Below the pieces are notes generated by a model. The model saw only the letters and a program-made list of their open reading frames with translations, was not told where the DNA came from and searched no databases. 64,000 bases of DNA, taken from the NCBI RefSeq assembly GCF_011603255.1, contig NZ_JAANCM010000009.1:186001-250000 (forward strand), in the 5' to 3' direction. The stretch is from Ferranicluibacter rubi (GTDB taxonomy: Bacteria; Pseudomonadota; Alphaproteobacteria; Rhizobiales; Rhizobiaceae). Shown here one piece after another: positions 6,890 to 16,258 of this stretch (positions within the stretch are counted from its first letter, which is position 1; the number at the start of each line of letters is the position of its first letter). The translations under genes and the position numbers were made by a program.

Positions 6890-7255
6890 ATGGAACGCAA
6901 GCTAAAGCTGTCGCAGTTGCGCCCGACGATCGGCCGTCTGCCTCCTCTGTTCGGCCCGGTGCCGGGAGACGAGAAGGAACGCAACCGCTTCCGCTCTCAG
7001 TCCGAGCCATGGCGCAAGCTCTACACATCGGCGCGATGGAAGCGCCTACGGATCGCGACCTTCAGGCGCGCTCTCTTCACCTGCCAGATGTGCGGTAAGA
7101 TCGAGGGCAACACGTCCCTGCTGATCTGCGACCACGTCAAGCCGCACAAGGGTGACGAGGATCTGTTCTTCGACCCCGACAATCTCCAGACTCTGTGCGT
7201 GCCATGCCACGACGGCCCGAAGAAGAGACAGGAGCGAGCAGATGTCGGACGCTGA
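6890..7255 (+). CDS. HNH endonuclease of the packaging module
   Basis: A 121-residue HNH nuclease with CQMC (about residues 65-68), ICDHVKPHKGDEDLFFDPDN and LCVPCHDGPKKRQ. HNH proteins directly upstream of terminase genes in HK97-type siphophages are known to be needed with TerL for cos cleavage. Position therefore suggests a packaging role here. It differs clearly from the HNH protein at 6146-6523. Confidence 0.87.
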   Translation: MERKLKLSQLRPTIGRLPPLFGPVPGDEKERNRFRSQSEPWRKLYTSARWKRLRIATFRRALFTCQMCGKIEGNTSLLICDHVKPHKGDEDLFFDPDNLQTLCVPCHDGPKKRQERADVGR

Positions 7256-7370
7256 CCTGAAGACTGCCGAGTTTCACCCTGACCGTGGCATGTACCTTGT
7301 TCGCATCCAGCGCGGCAGCCAAGCATGGTGGAAATGGTTCGGCGATAAGAAGAGCGCCGAGGCGTTCTAA
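7242..7370 (+). CDS. small unknown protein overlapping the HNH gene
   Basis: A 42-residue frame beginning at an ATG inside the end of the HNH gene, preceded by GGAGCGAG. It contains YLVRIQRGSQAWWKWFGDKK, a basic, Trp-rich segment. The overlap and RBS make it plausible. No function recognised. Confidence 0.5.
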   Translation: MSDADLKTAEFHPDRGMYLVRIQRGSQAWWKWFGDKKSAEAF

Positions 7371-7409
7371 GAGCCGACAGAACAGGAGCGGGCGGAGCCC
7401 GGACAGTAG

Positions 7410-7646
7410 ATGGCCAAGCCTAGCCCTGACACGACGCCTCTTGTCTTCCGCCAGCGCCAAGACGGCAGCATGCGCGCCTACTTCAACGGCGTTCCCATCC
7501 CTGGCGTTACCGACCTCACGATCAACCAGAGGAGCGAAGACCGATACGCCCGGGCAACGATCGAAGTCATCGGTCTCGGCTTCCGTGTGGAGCTTGAGCC
7601 TGACGACGCGCCGCATCGGGTGATCGAAGAGGTCGTCGCCGAGTAG
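7410..7646 (+). CDS. unknown phage protein before the terminase genes
   Basis: A 78-residue protein with beta-strand-rich sequence (MRAYFNGVPIPGVTDLTINQ, ATIEVIGLGFRVELEPD). The plus-strand layout and normal composition suggest a real late gene. No family recognised. Confidence 0.6.
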   Translation: MAKPSPDTTPLVFRQRQDGSMRAYFNGVPIPGVTDLTINQRSEDRYARATIEVIGLGFRVELEPDDAPHRVIEEVVAE

Positions 7647-7859
7647 AAAAGTTATTCGGGGTTTCCCTCTCTGTAGGTCGGAAAAATCCGGATTTTCACC
7701 CTCGAAAGGCGGTCATATCAGTCCCGCCTCACATGCCGATGACCTTATGTAAGTCAAGCCTCATGGGGAGGGGGGTTAAAAAGTCGGAAAAGGCCCTCAA
7801 GCCCGCACCCGCGTCCCCCTCATGTACGCAATTTTTTTTCAAACCGGTGATTTTCTACC
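7647..7859. other. 213-bp non-coding gap before the small terminase; candidate cos/packaging site
   Basis: There is no convincing gene here. It has GTCGGAAAA twice (near 7678 and 7783), the small palindrome GAAAATCC/GGATTTTC-like around 7680-7695, a 12-mer TCACCCTCGAAA also present at 3661-3672, and a G-run (ggggaggggggtt). In related phages cos lies between the HNH and small-terminase genes, so this is the best place to look for it. That is inference. Confidence 0.3.
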
Positions 7860-8264
7860 ATGGCAGGAAACAAAAACTCCGGCAGGAGGGCCTATGCGCC
7901 GACCGATGAGGAGCGCGAGAAAGTGCGCGTTCTCAAGGCCGGGGGCATGTCGAACGAGGCAATTGCCGAAGCGATCGGCATTTCCGAGCCGACGCTGTCA
8001 AAGCATTTTCTTTCCGACCTCGAAGTTGGCGCTGCGAAGGTGAGGGCGGACATTCTGATGGCCCGTTATCGCTCGGCGCTGGGCGGCAATGTCTCGGCTC
8101 AGAACAAGATGCTGGAAACGGCCGGCGCCGCTCAGGCACGTGACAAGCGCGCCCCAGCAGCGCCCAAGCTGGGCAAAAAGGAACAGCAGGCTCTGGCGGC
8201 AAAGAACGTCGGCAGCAAGTTTTCACCGCCGGCACCGCCTAAGCTTGTCGTGAGCAACACCTGA
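7860..8264 (+). CDS. phage terminase small subunit
   Basis: A 134-residue protein. It starts [20 protein letters not shown], a typical opening for small terminases of this group, followed by a helix-turn-helix ([20 protein letters not shown]). The Lys/Ala/Pro-rich tail probably contacts the large subunit. It binds packaging DNA and recruits TerL. Its stop shares one base with the start of TerL (TGATG). Confidence 0.82.
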   Translation: MAGNKNSGRRAYAPTDEEREKVRVLKAGGMSNEAIAEAIGISEPTLSKHFLSDLEVGAAKVRADILMARYRSALGGNVSAQNKMLETAGAAQARDKRAPAAPKLGKKEQQALAAKNVGSKFSPPAPPKLVVSNT

Positions 8265-9982
8265 TGGCTTGGACGACGGCCTGCCCGGATTGGGAAGACA
8301 GGATCCTGTCGCGCCGATCGCTGGTGCCGTGCGACCCGCTCTTTCCAGAAGAGGCCGACGCCGCGCTGGAAGTGTTCAAGTCGCTGCGCATCGTCGACGT
8401 GGCCGGCCAGCCAACGTTCGGAGAGGCCTGTGACGAGTGGGTATTCGATTTCGCTCGCGCGATCTTCGGAGCCTACGATCACACGACGGCGAAGCGGCAT
8501 ATCCGCGAGTTCTTCATGCTGATCTCGAAGAAGAACGGCAAATCGACGATCGCCGCGGCCATCATGCTCACGGCGCTGATTAGAAACTGGCGCCACTCGG
8601 CAGAGCTGCTGATTCTGGCGCCGACGCTTGAGATCGCGAACAACGCGTTCAAGCCAGCGAGCGACATGGTGAAGGCAGACACAGAGCTGCAGGATCTCCT
8701 GCATGTTCAAGAGAACTTTCGCCAGATCACGAACCGCCTCACCGGTGCCGTGCTCAAAGTAGTGGCCGCCGACAACAACATCGTGGGCGGCAAGAAGGCG
8801 GCTTTTGTACTCGTGGATGAGCTTTGGCTGTTCGGCAAGATGGCAAATGCCGACGGCATGCTCAGCGAGGCCACAGGTGGCCTTGTGGCGCGTCCGGAGG
8901 GTTTCGTCATCTATCTGTCCACACAGTCCGACGAGCCGCCAGCGGGCGTCTTCAAGGCAAAGCTCGACTACTTCCGAAACGTGCGGGACGGGCTCATTGT
9001 CGACAAGAAAAGCTTGGGAGTGATCTACGAATTTCCGCAGGCGATGATCAAAAGTGAAGGCTACCTGGATCCGGCCAACTTCTGGATCACGAATCCGAAC
9101 ATGGGCCGCTCTGTCAGCCTCGAGTGGATCGCGGACAAGTTCAAGGAGAAGCAGGAGGCAGGGCCGGGACCGTTCCGCACCTTCCTTGCGAAGCACGGCA
9201 ATGTCGAGATTGGCATGAACCTGCGCAACGACAACTGGCCGGGCGCGAAATACTGGCTGGATGCTGCCGACGAGTCGATCACGCTGGAATCGCTCCTGGA
9301 TCGATCGGAAGTAGTGACCGTCGGCATCGATGGCGGTGGTTTGGACGACCTTTGCGGCTTGGCTGTTCTCGGCCGTTGCAAGACGACACGTGACTGGCTT
9401 CTGTGGAGCAAGGCCTGGGCTCACAACGATGTTCTCGAGCTGCGCAAGGACATCGCGCCGCGCCTGATGGACTTCACCAAGAACCGCAGCGGCACCTATT
9501 CGGACATGACGATCTGCGAAGAGCCGACCCAAGACCTCATGGAGGTCGCGGACATCTGCGTGCAGGTCCGCGACGCCGGATTACTTCCGGAAAAGGGCGG
9601 CATCGGCGTCGATCGCATGGGCCTGCCGGGCATTCTCGAAGAGCTGCTGTCTCGCGGCTTTGATGTGGATGTCAACGGCGGAACGATCACCGGCATCCCT
9701 CAAGGCGGCCATTTGAACCCTGCTATTCTCGGCTCCGAGAGGCGCCTGAAGGACGGCACAATGTGGCACGCCGGGCAGCCGATCATGGCTTGGTGCGTCG
9801 GCAACGCAAAGGTCGAGATGAAAACGAACGCGCGCTCGATCACGAAGCAGCTATCGGGGTCCGGCAAGATCGATCCGCTGATGGCCATGTTCAACGCGGT
9901 GATGCTGATGAGCCGGAACCCGGAGGCGAAAGCTTTGGACCTCAAAGAATTTCTCGCCAAACCGATCATGGTCGGTGTCTGA
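8264..9982 (+). CDS. phage terminase large subunit
   Basis: A 572-residue packaging motor of the HK97/YmfN type. The ATPase domain has a Walker A-like SKKNGKST (residues 88-95), an adenine or C motif region and Walker B FVLVDE (181-186). The RNase H-like nuclease domain begins at VTVGIDGGG (about 350), with further acidic residues near ICEEP and GVDRMG. It cuts concatemers and translocates DNA into the prohead. It sits in a TGATG-coupled chain between TerS and portal. Confidence 0.96.
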   Translation: MAWTTACPDWEDRILSRRSLVPCDPLFPEEADAALEVFKSLRIVDVAGQPTFGEACDEWVFDFARAIFGAYDHTTAKRHIREFFMLISKKNGKSTIAAAIMLTALIRNWRHSAELLILAPTLEIANNAFKPASDMVKADTELQDLLHVQENFRQITNRLTGAVLKVVAADNNIVGGKKAAFVLVDELWLFGKMANADGMLSEATGGLVARPEGFVIYLSTQSDEPPAGVFKAKLDYFRNVRDGLIVDKKSLGVIYEFPQAMIKSEGYLDPANFWITNPNMGRSVSLEWIADKFKEKQEAGPGPFRTFLAKHGNVEIGMNLRNDNWPGAKYWLDAADESITLESLLDRSEVVTVGIDGGGLDDLCGLAVLGRCKTTRDWLLWSKAWAHNDVLELRKDIAPRLMDFTKNRSGTYSDMTICEEPTQDLMEVADICVQVRDAGLLPEKGGIGVDRMGLPGILEELLSRGFDVDVNGGTITGIPQGGHLNPAILGSERRLKDGTMWHAGQPIMAWCVGNAKVEMKTNARSITKQLSGSGKIDPLMAMFNAVMLMSRNPEAKALDLKEFLAKPIMVGV

Positions 9983-11301
9983 TGTCGAAACGCAGCAACG
10001 CACGTCGCCGGGGCAACAATCCCGCCAACATGACCAATCAGCAGGACCTGGAGAAACAGCGCCGCCTGACGCTCCAGGACGGAAAGGCGTGGGCGGGGGC
10101 ATTCGGTACGTCCAACCATGCTGGCAAGAGCGTGAACCTGAACACGGCTCTGCAGCTATCGACGGTTTGGGCGTGCATTCGCCTCACGGCGCAGGCTGTT
10201 TCGTGCCTCCCGCTTTCCGTCTTTGAAAAGCAGGCCAACGACGACCGCGTGAAGGTCGGCAACGACGAGAATATCGCTGAAGTCATCTGCGACAGTCCGA
10301 ACCAAGACCAGACGCCTCTCGAGTTTTGGGAGACGAAGGTTGCCTGGATGTTGGCGACCGGGAACGCTTATTCCGAGAAGGTAGAATCCACCCGCCGACT
10401 GTTGGCCCTGCAGCCGATCGGCAGCCACGATTGCCACCCCGTGCGGCGCAATGACGGCGAGCTGGTCTACAGGGTGCACGACCGCGGCAAGACAGAGGAT
10501 CTTCCAAGAGAGAAGATTTTCCATCTGAAGGGCTTCGGGTTCGGCGGCGACGTTGGCCTTTCCCCGATCCGGTTCGGCGCTCAGACGTTCGGCTCGGCTA
10601 TCGCCATCGAGGAGGCGTCGGGCCGACTGTTCGGTGCCGGTCTACAGGCAAGCGGCGTGATTTCCGCTACCCAGCGCCTCGACAAGGGACAGCGTGAAGG
10701 CATCCAGGAGATCATGGAGACCTTCGTGGGGTCGTCCAACGCTGGCAAGCTCATGGTCTTGGAGGCCGGGCTTGAATACCACCGTCTGGCGCTGTCCCCG
10801 GTGGACGCTCAGATGCTCGAAAACCACCGTTTCAGCATCGAAGAAATGTGCCGCTGGTTCGGGGTGCCGCCGATCATCATCGGACACGCTGCACAGGGCC
10901 AAACGATGTGGGGGTCGGGTGTTGAGCAGATCCTGCTGGCATGGCTCACGCTCGGCATTGATCCAATCTGCGACCGCATCGAAGCGCGAATCCAGAAGCA
11001 GCTTATCCGGCCGACCGGCAATCGTCGGCGCTATGCCGAGTTCAATCGCGAGGCGCTGCTCCAGATGGACAGCACCGCAAAGGCGGCCTTCCTGTCAACG
11101 ATGACGCAGAACGGTCTGATGACCCGCAACGAGGGCCGCGCCAAGCTCAACCTGCCTCGCATGGATGGCGGTGACGTGCTGACGGCCCAGACGAACCTTG
11201 CGCCGCTCGACAAGCTCGGCGCTTCGACAGACGGCAACTCCGCTCGCGCTGCCTTGCGCGCCTGGCTCTCCGATCAGCAAGATGAAAGGACGTCCAAATG
11301 A
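9982..11301 (+). CDS. HK97-family portal protein
   Basis: A 439-residue protein. The start is the ATG in the TGATG overlap with TerL. Diagnostic segments are STVWACIRLTAQAVSCLPL, TPLEFWETKVAWMLATGNAY, EKIFHLKGFGFGGDVGLSPI and SIEEMCRWFGVPPIIIGHA. It forms the dodecameric channel at one capsid vertex through which DNA enters. The next start overlaps the stop by 4 bp. Confidence 0.96.
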   Translation: MSKRSNARRRGNNPANMTNQQDLEKQRRLTLQDGKAWAGAFGTSNHAGKSVNLNTALQLSTVWACIRLTAQAVSCLPLSVFEKQANDDRVKVGNDENIAEVICDSPNQDQTPLEFWETKVAWMLATGNAYSEKVESTRRLLALQPIGSHDCHPVRRNDGELVYRVHDRGKTEDLPREKIFHLKGFGFGGDVGLSPIRFGAQTFGSAIAIEEASGRLFGAGLQASGVISATQRLDKGQREGIQEIMETFVGSSNAGKLMVLEAGLEYHRLALSPVDAQMLENHRFSIEEMCRWFGVPPIIIGHAAQGQTMWGSGVEQILLAWLTLGIDPICDRIEARIQKQLIRPTGNRRRYAEFNREALLQMDSTAKAAFLSTMTQNGLMTRNEGRAKLNLPRMDGGDVLTAQTNLAPLDKLGASTDGNSARAALRAWLSDQQDERTSK

Positions 11302-12143
11302 CGATCCGTGACCTCCCTGCGGCCCGCGTCACGGTTCGGCCGGGCCTTCGCTCCGAACTTCAGCCGTCGGCGCTCGACCGGTGGAACGCTGATGTCCACG
11401 CAGCCGCCAAGGAAGAGCCGGTCGATACGATTTCGATCCTTGAGCCGATCGGCGCCGACTGGTTTGGAGACGGCGTGACCGCGAAGCGCGTGTCCGGCGC
11501 TCTCCGAGCCATCGGCAAAAAGGACGTCGTCGTGACGATCAACTCGCCGGGCGGTGACTATTTCGAGGGTCTGGCGATCTACAACATGCTGCGGGATCAT
11601 CCCGCCAGGGTGACGGTCAAGATCCTCGGCATCGCAGCCTCTGCGGCATCGGTGATCGCTATGGCTGGCGACGAGATCCAGATCGCGAGGGCTGGCTTCG
11701 TGATGATCCACAACACATGGGTCGTTGCCGGCGGCGATCGCAATGCGCTGCGCGACGTGGCCGACTGGCTGGAGCCGTTCGACGCGGCCGCAACGGACAT
11801 CTATGCAGCCCGGACCGGCATCGATCCGAAAGAGATCGCCAAGATGCTCGACAAGGAGACGTGGCTCGGTGGGTCCGATGCTATCGCCAAGGGCTTCGTT
11901 GATACGCTCCTGCCGATCGACGAGATCGATACGAAAGCTCAAAACACCAGTCAGCGCCGGCCCGAGGCTGCAGCGCACAAGCTGGACACTCTTCTCGCCC
12001 GACTGAACGTGCCGCGATCCGAGCGGCGCGAACTCATCCAGGCGGTGAAAGGCGGTACGCGTGACGCTACCGCATCCGGCATGCACGACGCTGCCGTCAT
12101 GTCGGAGGTCTCAGACCTCCTCGAAAGCCTCAAATCCATCTAG
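11298..12143 (+). CDS. ClpP-like head maturation protease
   Basis: A 281-residue serine protease of the ClpP/S14 phage type. It has VVVTINSPGGDYFEG (residues 77-91), nucleophile region GIAASAASVIAMAG with Ser115 as the likely catalytic residue, and FVMIHNTW with His138. An Asp near 190 would complete the triad. It cleaves the capsid delta domain during prohead maturation. The C-terminal 80 residues are hydrophilic and may act as scaffold. Confidence 0.93.
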   Translation: MTIRDLPAARVTVRPGLRSELQPSALDRWNADVHAAAKEEPVDTISILEPIGADWFGDGVTAKRVSGALRAIGKKDVVVTINSPGGDYFEGLAIYNMLRDHPARVTVKILGIAASAASVIAMAGDEIQIARAGFVMIHNTWVVAGGDRNALRDVADWLEPFDAAATDIYAARTGIDPKEIAKMLDKETWLGGSDAIAKGFVDTLLPIDEIDTKAQNTSQRRPEAAAHKLDTLLARLNVPRSERRELIQAVKGGTRDATASGMHDAAVMSEVSDLLESLKSI

Positions 12144-12158
12144 GTCAAGGAGACCATC

Positions 12159-13469
12159 ATGAATAAGCATATGATGCCGCGCGTTTCGCTCGCGGCCCTT
12201 CTCGCTGCGCGCCCTCTCGCCGTCATCGGCGCTGTCCGTAACGATATCGACGCTGGCAAGCTCGAACAGCTCCTGAAGGACGTCAAGTCCGAAGTCGGCC
12301 GTGTGGGCGACGAGGTCAAGCGGACCGCCGAAGACGCGCTGAAGCAGTCCAAGGACGCTGGCAAGACCTCCGACGAGGTCAAGGCGAAGGCCGACGAACT
12401 GCTGACGATGCAGGCCAAGCTGAACGACGCCCAGAACAAGCTGGAAGGCAAGATCGAAGCGCTCGAAACGCGCAACACGGACCTTGAGCAGAAGCTCGCC
12501 AACAATCGTCGCGGCGGCGGTGGCGGCGACGACGTCAAGTCGTTCGGTCAGCAGGTTGCCGGCTCCGACAAGCTGAAGCAGTTCGTCGCACAGGGCGCCA
12601 AGGGCACGATCAAGATCGATGTCCAGAACGCGATTACCACGGCGGGCGGCTCGGCCGGCACCCTCATCGTACCGGCACGCGACACGGAGGTCGTCGAGAT
12701 CCCGCGACGGCAGATGACGATCCTGAACCTGCTGAACTCGGTGCCGATCACGGTCAATTCCGTGGAGTACGCTCGTATGGTCCAGCGCATCAACGCCGCG
12801 GCCGCCGTTGCTGAAGGGGATCTCAAGCCCGAGTCCAACTACGTCTGGGAACTCGACGATGCGCCGGTTCGCACCATCGCTCACTGGGTTCCGGTGTCGC
12901 GCCAGGCCATGGACGACATTCCCCAGCTGCAGGGCGAAATCGACGGCGAGCTGCGCTACGGCCTGGAGCTCGTGAAGGAAAACGAGATCCTGAAGGGCGA
13001 TGGCACGGGTCAGCACCTGCACGGTCTCGTGCCGCAGGCGACCGACTACAATCCGGCGTTCGCGCCGGCCGACGAGACCGACATCGACACGCTGCGCCTC
13101 GCACTCTTGCAGGCATCGCTTGCCGAGTACCCGGCCGACGGCATCGTTCTGCATCCCACCCGCTGGGCGAAGATCGAGCTGACCAAGGACGGCCAGCTCC
13201 GCTACATCTTCGCCAACGTCGTGCAGATGGCAGGTCCGCAGCTCTGGGGCCGCCCGGTCATCGCAACGCAGGCCATGGCCGAGCCGGAGTTCCTGACCGG
13301 CGCCTTCCGCGTGGCGGCCAAGGTCTACAAGCGCATGGATGTCGAGGTACTGATTTCCAGCGAAGACCGCGACAACTTCGTCAAGAACATGCTGACCGTC
13401 CGCGCGGAAGAACGTCTGGCCCTCGCGGTCAAGCGTCCGGCCGCCCTCGTCACTGGCGAGTTCCAGTAA
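12159..13469 (+). CDS. HK97-fold major capsid protein
   Basis: A 436-residue protein. Residues about 25-115 are coiled coil (LEQLLKDVKSEVGRVGDEVK and on), the delta/scaffold domain removed by the upstream protease, followed by a Gly/Arg linker near 117. The rest has HK97-fold hallmarks: TLIVPARDTEVVEIPRRQMT, AHWVPVSRQAMDDIPQLQGE, and ADGIVLHPTRWAKIEL. AAGGAGA precedes the ATG. A hairpin follows the gene. Confidence 0.96.
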   Translation: MNKHMMPRVSLAALLAARPLAVIGAVRNDIDAGKLEQLLKDVKSEVGRVGDEVKRTAEDALKQSKDAGKTSDEVKAKADELLTMQAKLNDAQNKLEGKIEALETRNTDLEQKLANNRRGGGGGDDVKSFGQQVAGSDKLKQFVAQGAKGTIKIDVQNAITTAGGSAGTLIVPARDTEVVEIPRRQMTILNLLNSVPITVNSVEYARMVQRINAAAAVAEGDLKPESNYVWELDDAPVRTIAHWVPVSRQAMDDIPQLQGEIDGELRYGLELVKENEILKGDGTGQHLHGLVPQATDYNPAFAPADETDIDTLRLALLQASLAEYPADGIVLHPTRWAKIELTKDGQLRYIFANVVQMAGPQLWGRPVIATQAMAEPEFLTGAFRVAAKVYKRMDVEVLISSEDRDNFVKNMLTVRAEERLALAVKRPAALVTGEFQ

Positions 13470-13476
13470 TCGACAC

Positions 13477-13501
13477 GGGGCGGTGACCAGTTCGCCGCCC
13501 C
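13477..13501 (+). terminator. hairpin after the capsid gene
   Basis: GGGGCGG and CCGCCCC pair around an 11-nt loop, with no T-run. It is more likely an attenuating or RNA-stabilising hairpin that keeps capsid output above that of downstream genes than a full stop. Confidence 0.5.
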
Positions 13502-13520
13502 GCCAACCGGAGACGACAGC

Positions 13521-13733
13521 ATGAAGTATTTCAAGGCATCCCGATCGTTCTACGGCTCCCTCGGCAGCGTGCGCCGCAACGATAAGATCCTGCTCACCGA
13601 CCCCCGCCTCGCCGACAAGGACAAGGTCGTCAAGGAACTCGTCAAGAGCGGTCTCCTCGTGCCTGCCAGCAGCGACGGCGAGCCAGCATCTCCCGCAACT
13701 CCCCGGGCAGCCAAGACCAAGCCCCAGGCATAA
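13521..13733 (+). CDS. small head protein of unknown role
   Basis: A 70-residue protein with GGAGACGAC before the ATG. It has a folded N-terminus (SLGSVRRNDKILLTDPRLAD) and a Pro/Ala/Ser-rich tail. Small proteins in this slot, right after capsid, are often head-assembly or decoration proteins. The assignment is positional. Confidence 0.65.
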   Translation: MKYFKASRSFYGSLGSVRRNDKILLTDPRLADKDKVVKELVKSGLLVPASSDGEPASPATPRAAKTKPQA

Positions 13734-13744
13734 GGATTACGACC

Positions 13745-14116
13745 ATGAAACGTCTGAAAATGACAGTGAAGACGGCCGCGGACGGTACCGCGACTGCGTT
13801 CTCTCCGCGCGCAACCGGCAAGCTGCACAGCATCCACTACGTCGAGGACGGTGCCACTGCTTTCGCCGACGGCGTCGATTTCACCGTGACGGCCGAGACC
13901 ACGGGCGAAACCATCTGGAGCGAGCAGAACATCAACGCCTCGGCAGCTCGGTATCCGCGCGCGCCGACGCAGTCTGCTGCTGGCGCAGCCGCTCTCTATG
14001 CGGCTGGCGGCACGGCTGTGCAGGACAAGATTGGTCTCGCAAATGACCGCATCAAGATCGTCGTGGCGCAGGGCGGCAACGCCAAGGTCGGCCACTTCAT
14101 TGCGCTGATCGACTGA
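13745..14116 (+). CDS. probable capsid decoration or head-associated protein
   Basis: A 123-residue, beta-rich, Ala/Thr-rich protein (KLHSIHYVEDGATAFADGVD, GETIWSEQNIN). Size, composition and position between capsid and connector genes fit a decoration or head-tail interface protein. No signature motif is present. Confidence 0.65.
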   Translation: MKRLKMTVKTAADGTATAFSPRATGKLHSIHYVEDGATAFADGVDFTVTAETTGETIWSEQNINASAARYPRAPTQSAAGAAALYAAGGTAVQDKIGLANDRIKIVVAQGGNAKVGHFIALID

Positions 14117-14118
14117 TC

Positions 14119-14649
14119 ATGACGGTACGCGTCATCGAACCTCCTGCCGCGCTGGTAACGCTGGAGGAAGTGAAAACCTTCCTCCGCATCTCCGATCCTG
14201 ATGCAGACAGCGTTATCGCGTCGCTCATCGTTGCGGCTCAGGCTGAGTTCGATGGGCCGACCGGCTGGGTCGGCAGGTGCTTCGGTGAGCAGAAGTTGGA
14301 GTGGTCGACCGGGGCGTTGGGTGACGAGGTTCACGTACCGTATCCGGAACTGATGTCTGTCTCATTGATCCAATGTTATCGCGACGGCGAATGGCAGGCT
14401 GTCGCTGACACAACCTACGAAATGGATGATGCTGGCTTCATTCGCCCGATTGAAGGAGCCGCATGGCCCCCGATGACGGCAGCCCGTGTCCTCTACGTCG
14501 CCGGGATGGTTGCTGGAGATCCGCGTCGAGAGCAGATCAAGACTGCGATCTTCTTCCACGTCAAAATCCATTTCGATGACGGAGATCATAGCGACCGGTT
14601 GCGCGATGTCATCGCGACACTGCTTGCTCCTCTGAGGGTATTCTCATGA
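14119..14649 (+). CDS. head-tail connector (gp6-like adaptor)
   Basis: A 176-residue protein. It opens with LVTLEEVKTFLRISDPDADS and a helical IASLIVAAQAEFDGPTG, the standard start of the gp6-type phage connector family, and ends with helical IKTAIFFHVKIHFDD. It forms a ring under the portal. The stop overlaps the next start by 4 bp. Confidence 0.85.
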   Translation: MTVRVIEPPAALVTLEEVKTFLRISDPDADSVIASLIVAAQAEFDGPTGWVGRCFGEQKLEWSTGALGDEVHVPYPELMSVSLIQCYRDGEWQAVADTTYEMDDAGFIRPIEGAAWPPMTAARVLYVAGMVAGDPRREQIKTAIFFHVKIHFDDGDHSDRLRDVIATLLAPLRVFS

Positions 14650-14999
14650 CCGTGAACGTGTCGCAGCTTGATCGGAAAATCACGCTTCAGAGGGCTGGTA
14701 TGGCAGCCAACGCGTTCAACGAAGAGATCGGCACTTGGCAGGATCTTTCCACGGTATGGGCTCGCCGGCGAGACGCGTCTGATAGCCAGAAAATCGAGTT
14801 GCTGGCTGCGGGCCAAGTCGGCTCGTTTCGAGTCAGTCGTTTCACAGTTCGCTCCTCCATTCTTACCCGGTCCATCACTCCGGTCGATCGCATCCTCCAT
14901 GATGGAGTGGTCTGGCAGATCAACGGCGTGAAGGAGCTGGACGAGGGGCGTCATCGCTTCATCGAAATCACAGCCTCCCGGGATGCTGACAATGGCTAA
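14646..14999 (+). CDS. head closure / head-tail joining protein
   Basis: A 117-residue protein of the phage head-tail adaptor (SPP1 gp16-like) family. Features are LDRKITLQRAG, WARRRDASDSQKIELLAAGQ, then a beta-barrel part with DRILHDGVVWQINGVKEL. It closes the filled head and accepts the tail. The next gene starts within its last codons. Confidence 0.87.
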   Translation: MTVNVSQLDRKITLQRAGMAANAFNEEIGTWQDLSTVWARRRDASDSQKIELLAAGQVGSFRVSRFTVRSSILTRSITPVDRILHDGVVWQINGVKELDEGRHRFIEITASRDADNG

Positions 15000-15444
15000 G
15001 GTCACGATCAAGATCGAAGGGCTGAAGGAACTGGATCGGGCGCTGGGTCAGTTGCCGAAATCCACCGGCAAAGCCGTTCTGCGCAAGGTTTTGAAGGATG
15101 CAGGCGAGCCGGTCGCGCAAGCCGCTCGCGCGAACGCGCCGAAGCTTACGCTCCATCTGACAGAAACGACGGATGTCGGCACGAAGCTGACCCGGCGCCA
15201 GGCCTCACTGCATAAGAAGCAGGCGAAAGATGATCGCGCCTTCTCGGAAGTCTTTATCGGCACGAGCGATCCCGCCGGCATGCAGGATGAGTTCGGCAAT
15301 GAGCACCAGGCGGCCGAACCTTGGTTGCGTCCAGCATGGGACGGAAAGAAAGACGCCACGCTCGATCACATTAAGAACGCGCTTTGGGGTGAGATCGAGC
15401 GAGCCGCAGAACGACTGGCGCGCAGGGCCGGCAGGAGGCGTTGA
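14992..15444 (+). CDS. HK97 gp10-like tail completion protein
   Basis: A 150-residue protein. The ATG at 14992 is preferred to one three codons upstream because it begins the conserved MAKVTIKIEGLKELDRAL. The rest (DAGEPVAQAARANAPKLT, MQDEFGNEHQAAEPWLRPAW) is characteristic of the HK97 gp10 family, which acts at the head-tail junction. The last base of the stop is the first base of the next start. Confidence 0.87.
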   Translation: MAKVTIKIEGLKELDRALGQLPKSTGKAVLRKVLKDAGEPVAQAARANAPKLTLHLTETTDVGTKLTRRQASLHKKQAKDDRAFSEVFIGTSDPAGMQDEFGNEHQAAEPWLRPAWDGKKDATLDHIKNALWGEIERAAERLARRAGRRR

Positions 15445-15833
15445 TGGAGGAGGCCCTTATCGCGCTGCTCCTATCGGATGCAGACCTGATTGAGATCGTT
15501 GACGGCAAGGTTCGTCCTGGCCGCGCAAGCCAGACTGATCTTGCGCCGTTCGTCGTCGTGCAGGTGATCGACAAGAACCGCTCCTACACGATGAAAGGCC
15601 ATTCGGGCCTCGTCCGGAGCCGTGTACAGATCGACGCGTATGCGGACACCTATGCTCAGGCGAAAGAGGTCTCTCGCATCATCGAGGCGCGCCTCAACGG
15701 TTACAAAGATACGGCCTTCAAGGCGGTCTTTCTGGAAGACCATCGAGACTTACCCGCAGCGGACGCGGGCACGGTGACGACGAAGTTCCGCTCATCCCTC
15801 GACATCACAGTTCACTATGGAGAACCGCAATGA
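15444..15833 (+). CDS. DUF3168 tail completion/terminator protein
   Basis: A 129-residue protein with the DUF3168 pattern: a helical opening (EEALIALLLSDADLIEIV), PFVVVQVIDKN, RVQIDAYADTYAQAKEVSRI and a final strand DITVHYG. These proteins cap the tail tube and join it to the head. The start follows a TGATG overlap. The stop overlaps the tail tube start. Confidence 0.86.
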   Translation: MEEALIALLLSDADLIEIVDGKVRPGRASQTDLAPFVVVQVIDKNRSYTMKGHSGLVRSRVQIDAYADTYAQAKEVSRIIEARLNGYKDTAFKAVFLEDHRDLPAADAGTVTTKFRSSLDITVHYGEPQ

Positions 15834-16258
15834 CCGAAGCCATTCTCGGCTACGACACCGGATATGAGATCTGGGACAGCACGCTGTCCGTGCCGGCCTA
15901 TATTCCTGTCGCCGAAGTCACGATGGTAACACCCGGTTCGGCGACTGCCGACAGGGTGGAAGCCACGCACATGAAGAGCCCCGGCCGTCGTCGGGAATAC
16001 ATTGCCGGTCTGATCGACAGCGGCGAAGCTTCGATCGAGATCAACTGGGTTCCGGGCAGCGCAACCGATGAACTGATCCGTCGTGTTTTCGAGTCCGGCG
16101 AGACGGTCCTTCACCGGATCACCTTCCCCAACAAGGCGCGCGTCGCGTTCGAGGCCCAGATCACGGGCTACGAAAAAGACGTCCCGGTCGACGATCGCAT
16201 GACGGCAACGATCACCGTTTCGGTCTCCGGCGCGGAAACGTGGGATGAGGCTGCCTGA
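15830..16258 (+). CDS. major tail tube protein
   Basis: A 142-residue protein. It has PVAEVTMVTPGSATADRVEA and THMKSPGRRREYIAGLIDSG, then EIEINWVPGS-type and TFPNKARVAFEAQITGYEKD segments found in tail tube proteins of siphophages and gene transfer agents. It should polymerise around the tape measure. One base is shared with the following start. Confidence 0.88.
   Translation: MTEAILGYDTGYEIWDSTLSVPAYIPVAEVTMVTPGSATADRVEATHMKSPGRRREYIAGLIDSGEASIEINWVPGSATDELIRRVFESGETVLHRITFPNKARVAFEAQITGYEKDVPVDDRMTATITVSVSGAETWDEAA

Noticed and set aside
8132-9532. 466-codon open frame antisense to the large terminase
   Set aside because: It is a codon-bias shadow in GC-rich DNA: Arg/Leu/His-rich composition, no RBS, and the sense strand encodes an unmistakable terminase.
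13477-13501. Full rho-independent terminator after the capsid gene
   Set aside because: A strong hairpin is present but it lacks a T-run and tail genes continue in the same direction, so it is listed only as an attenuating hairpin.
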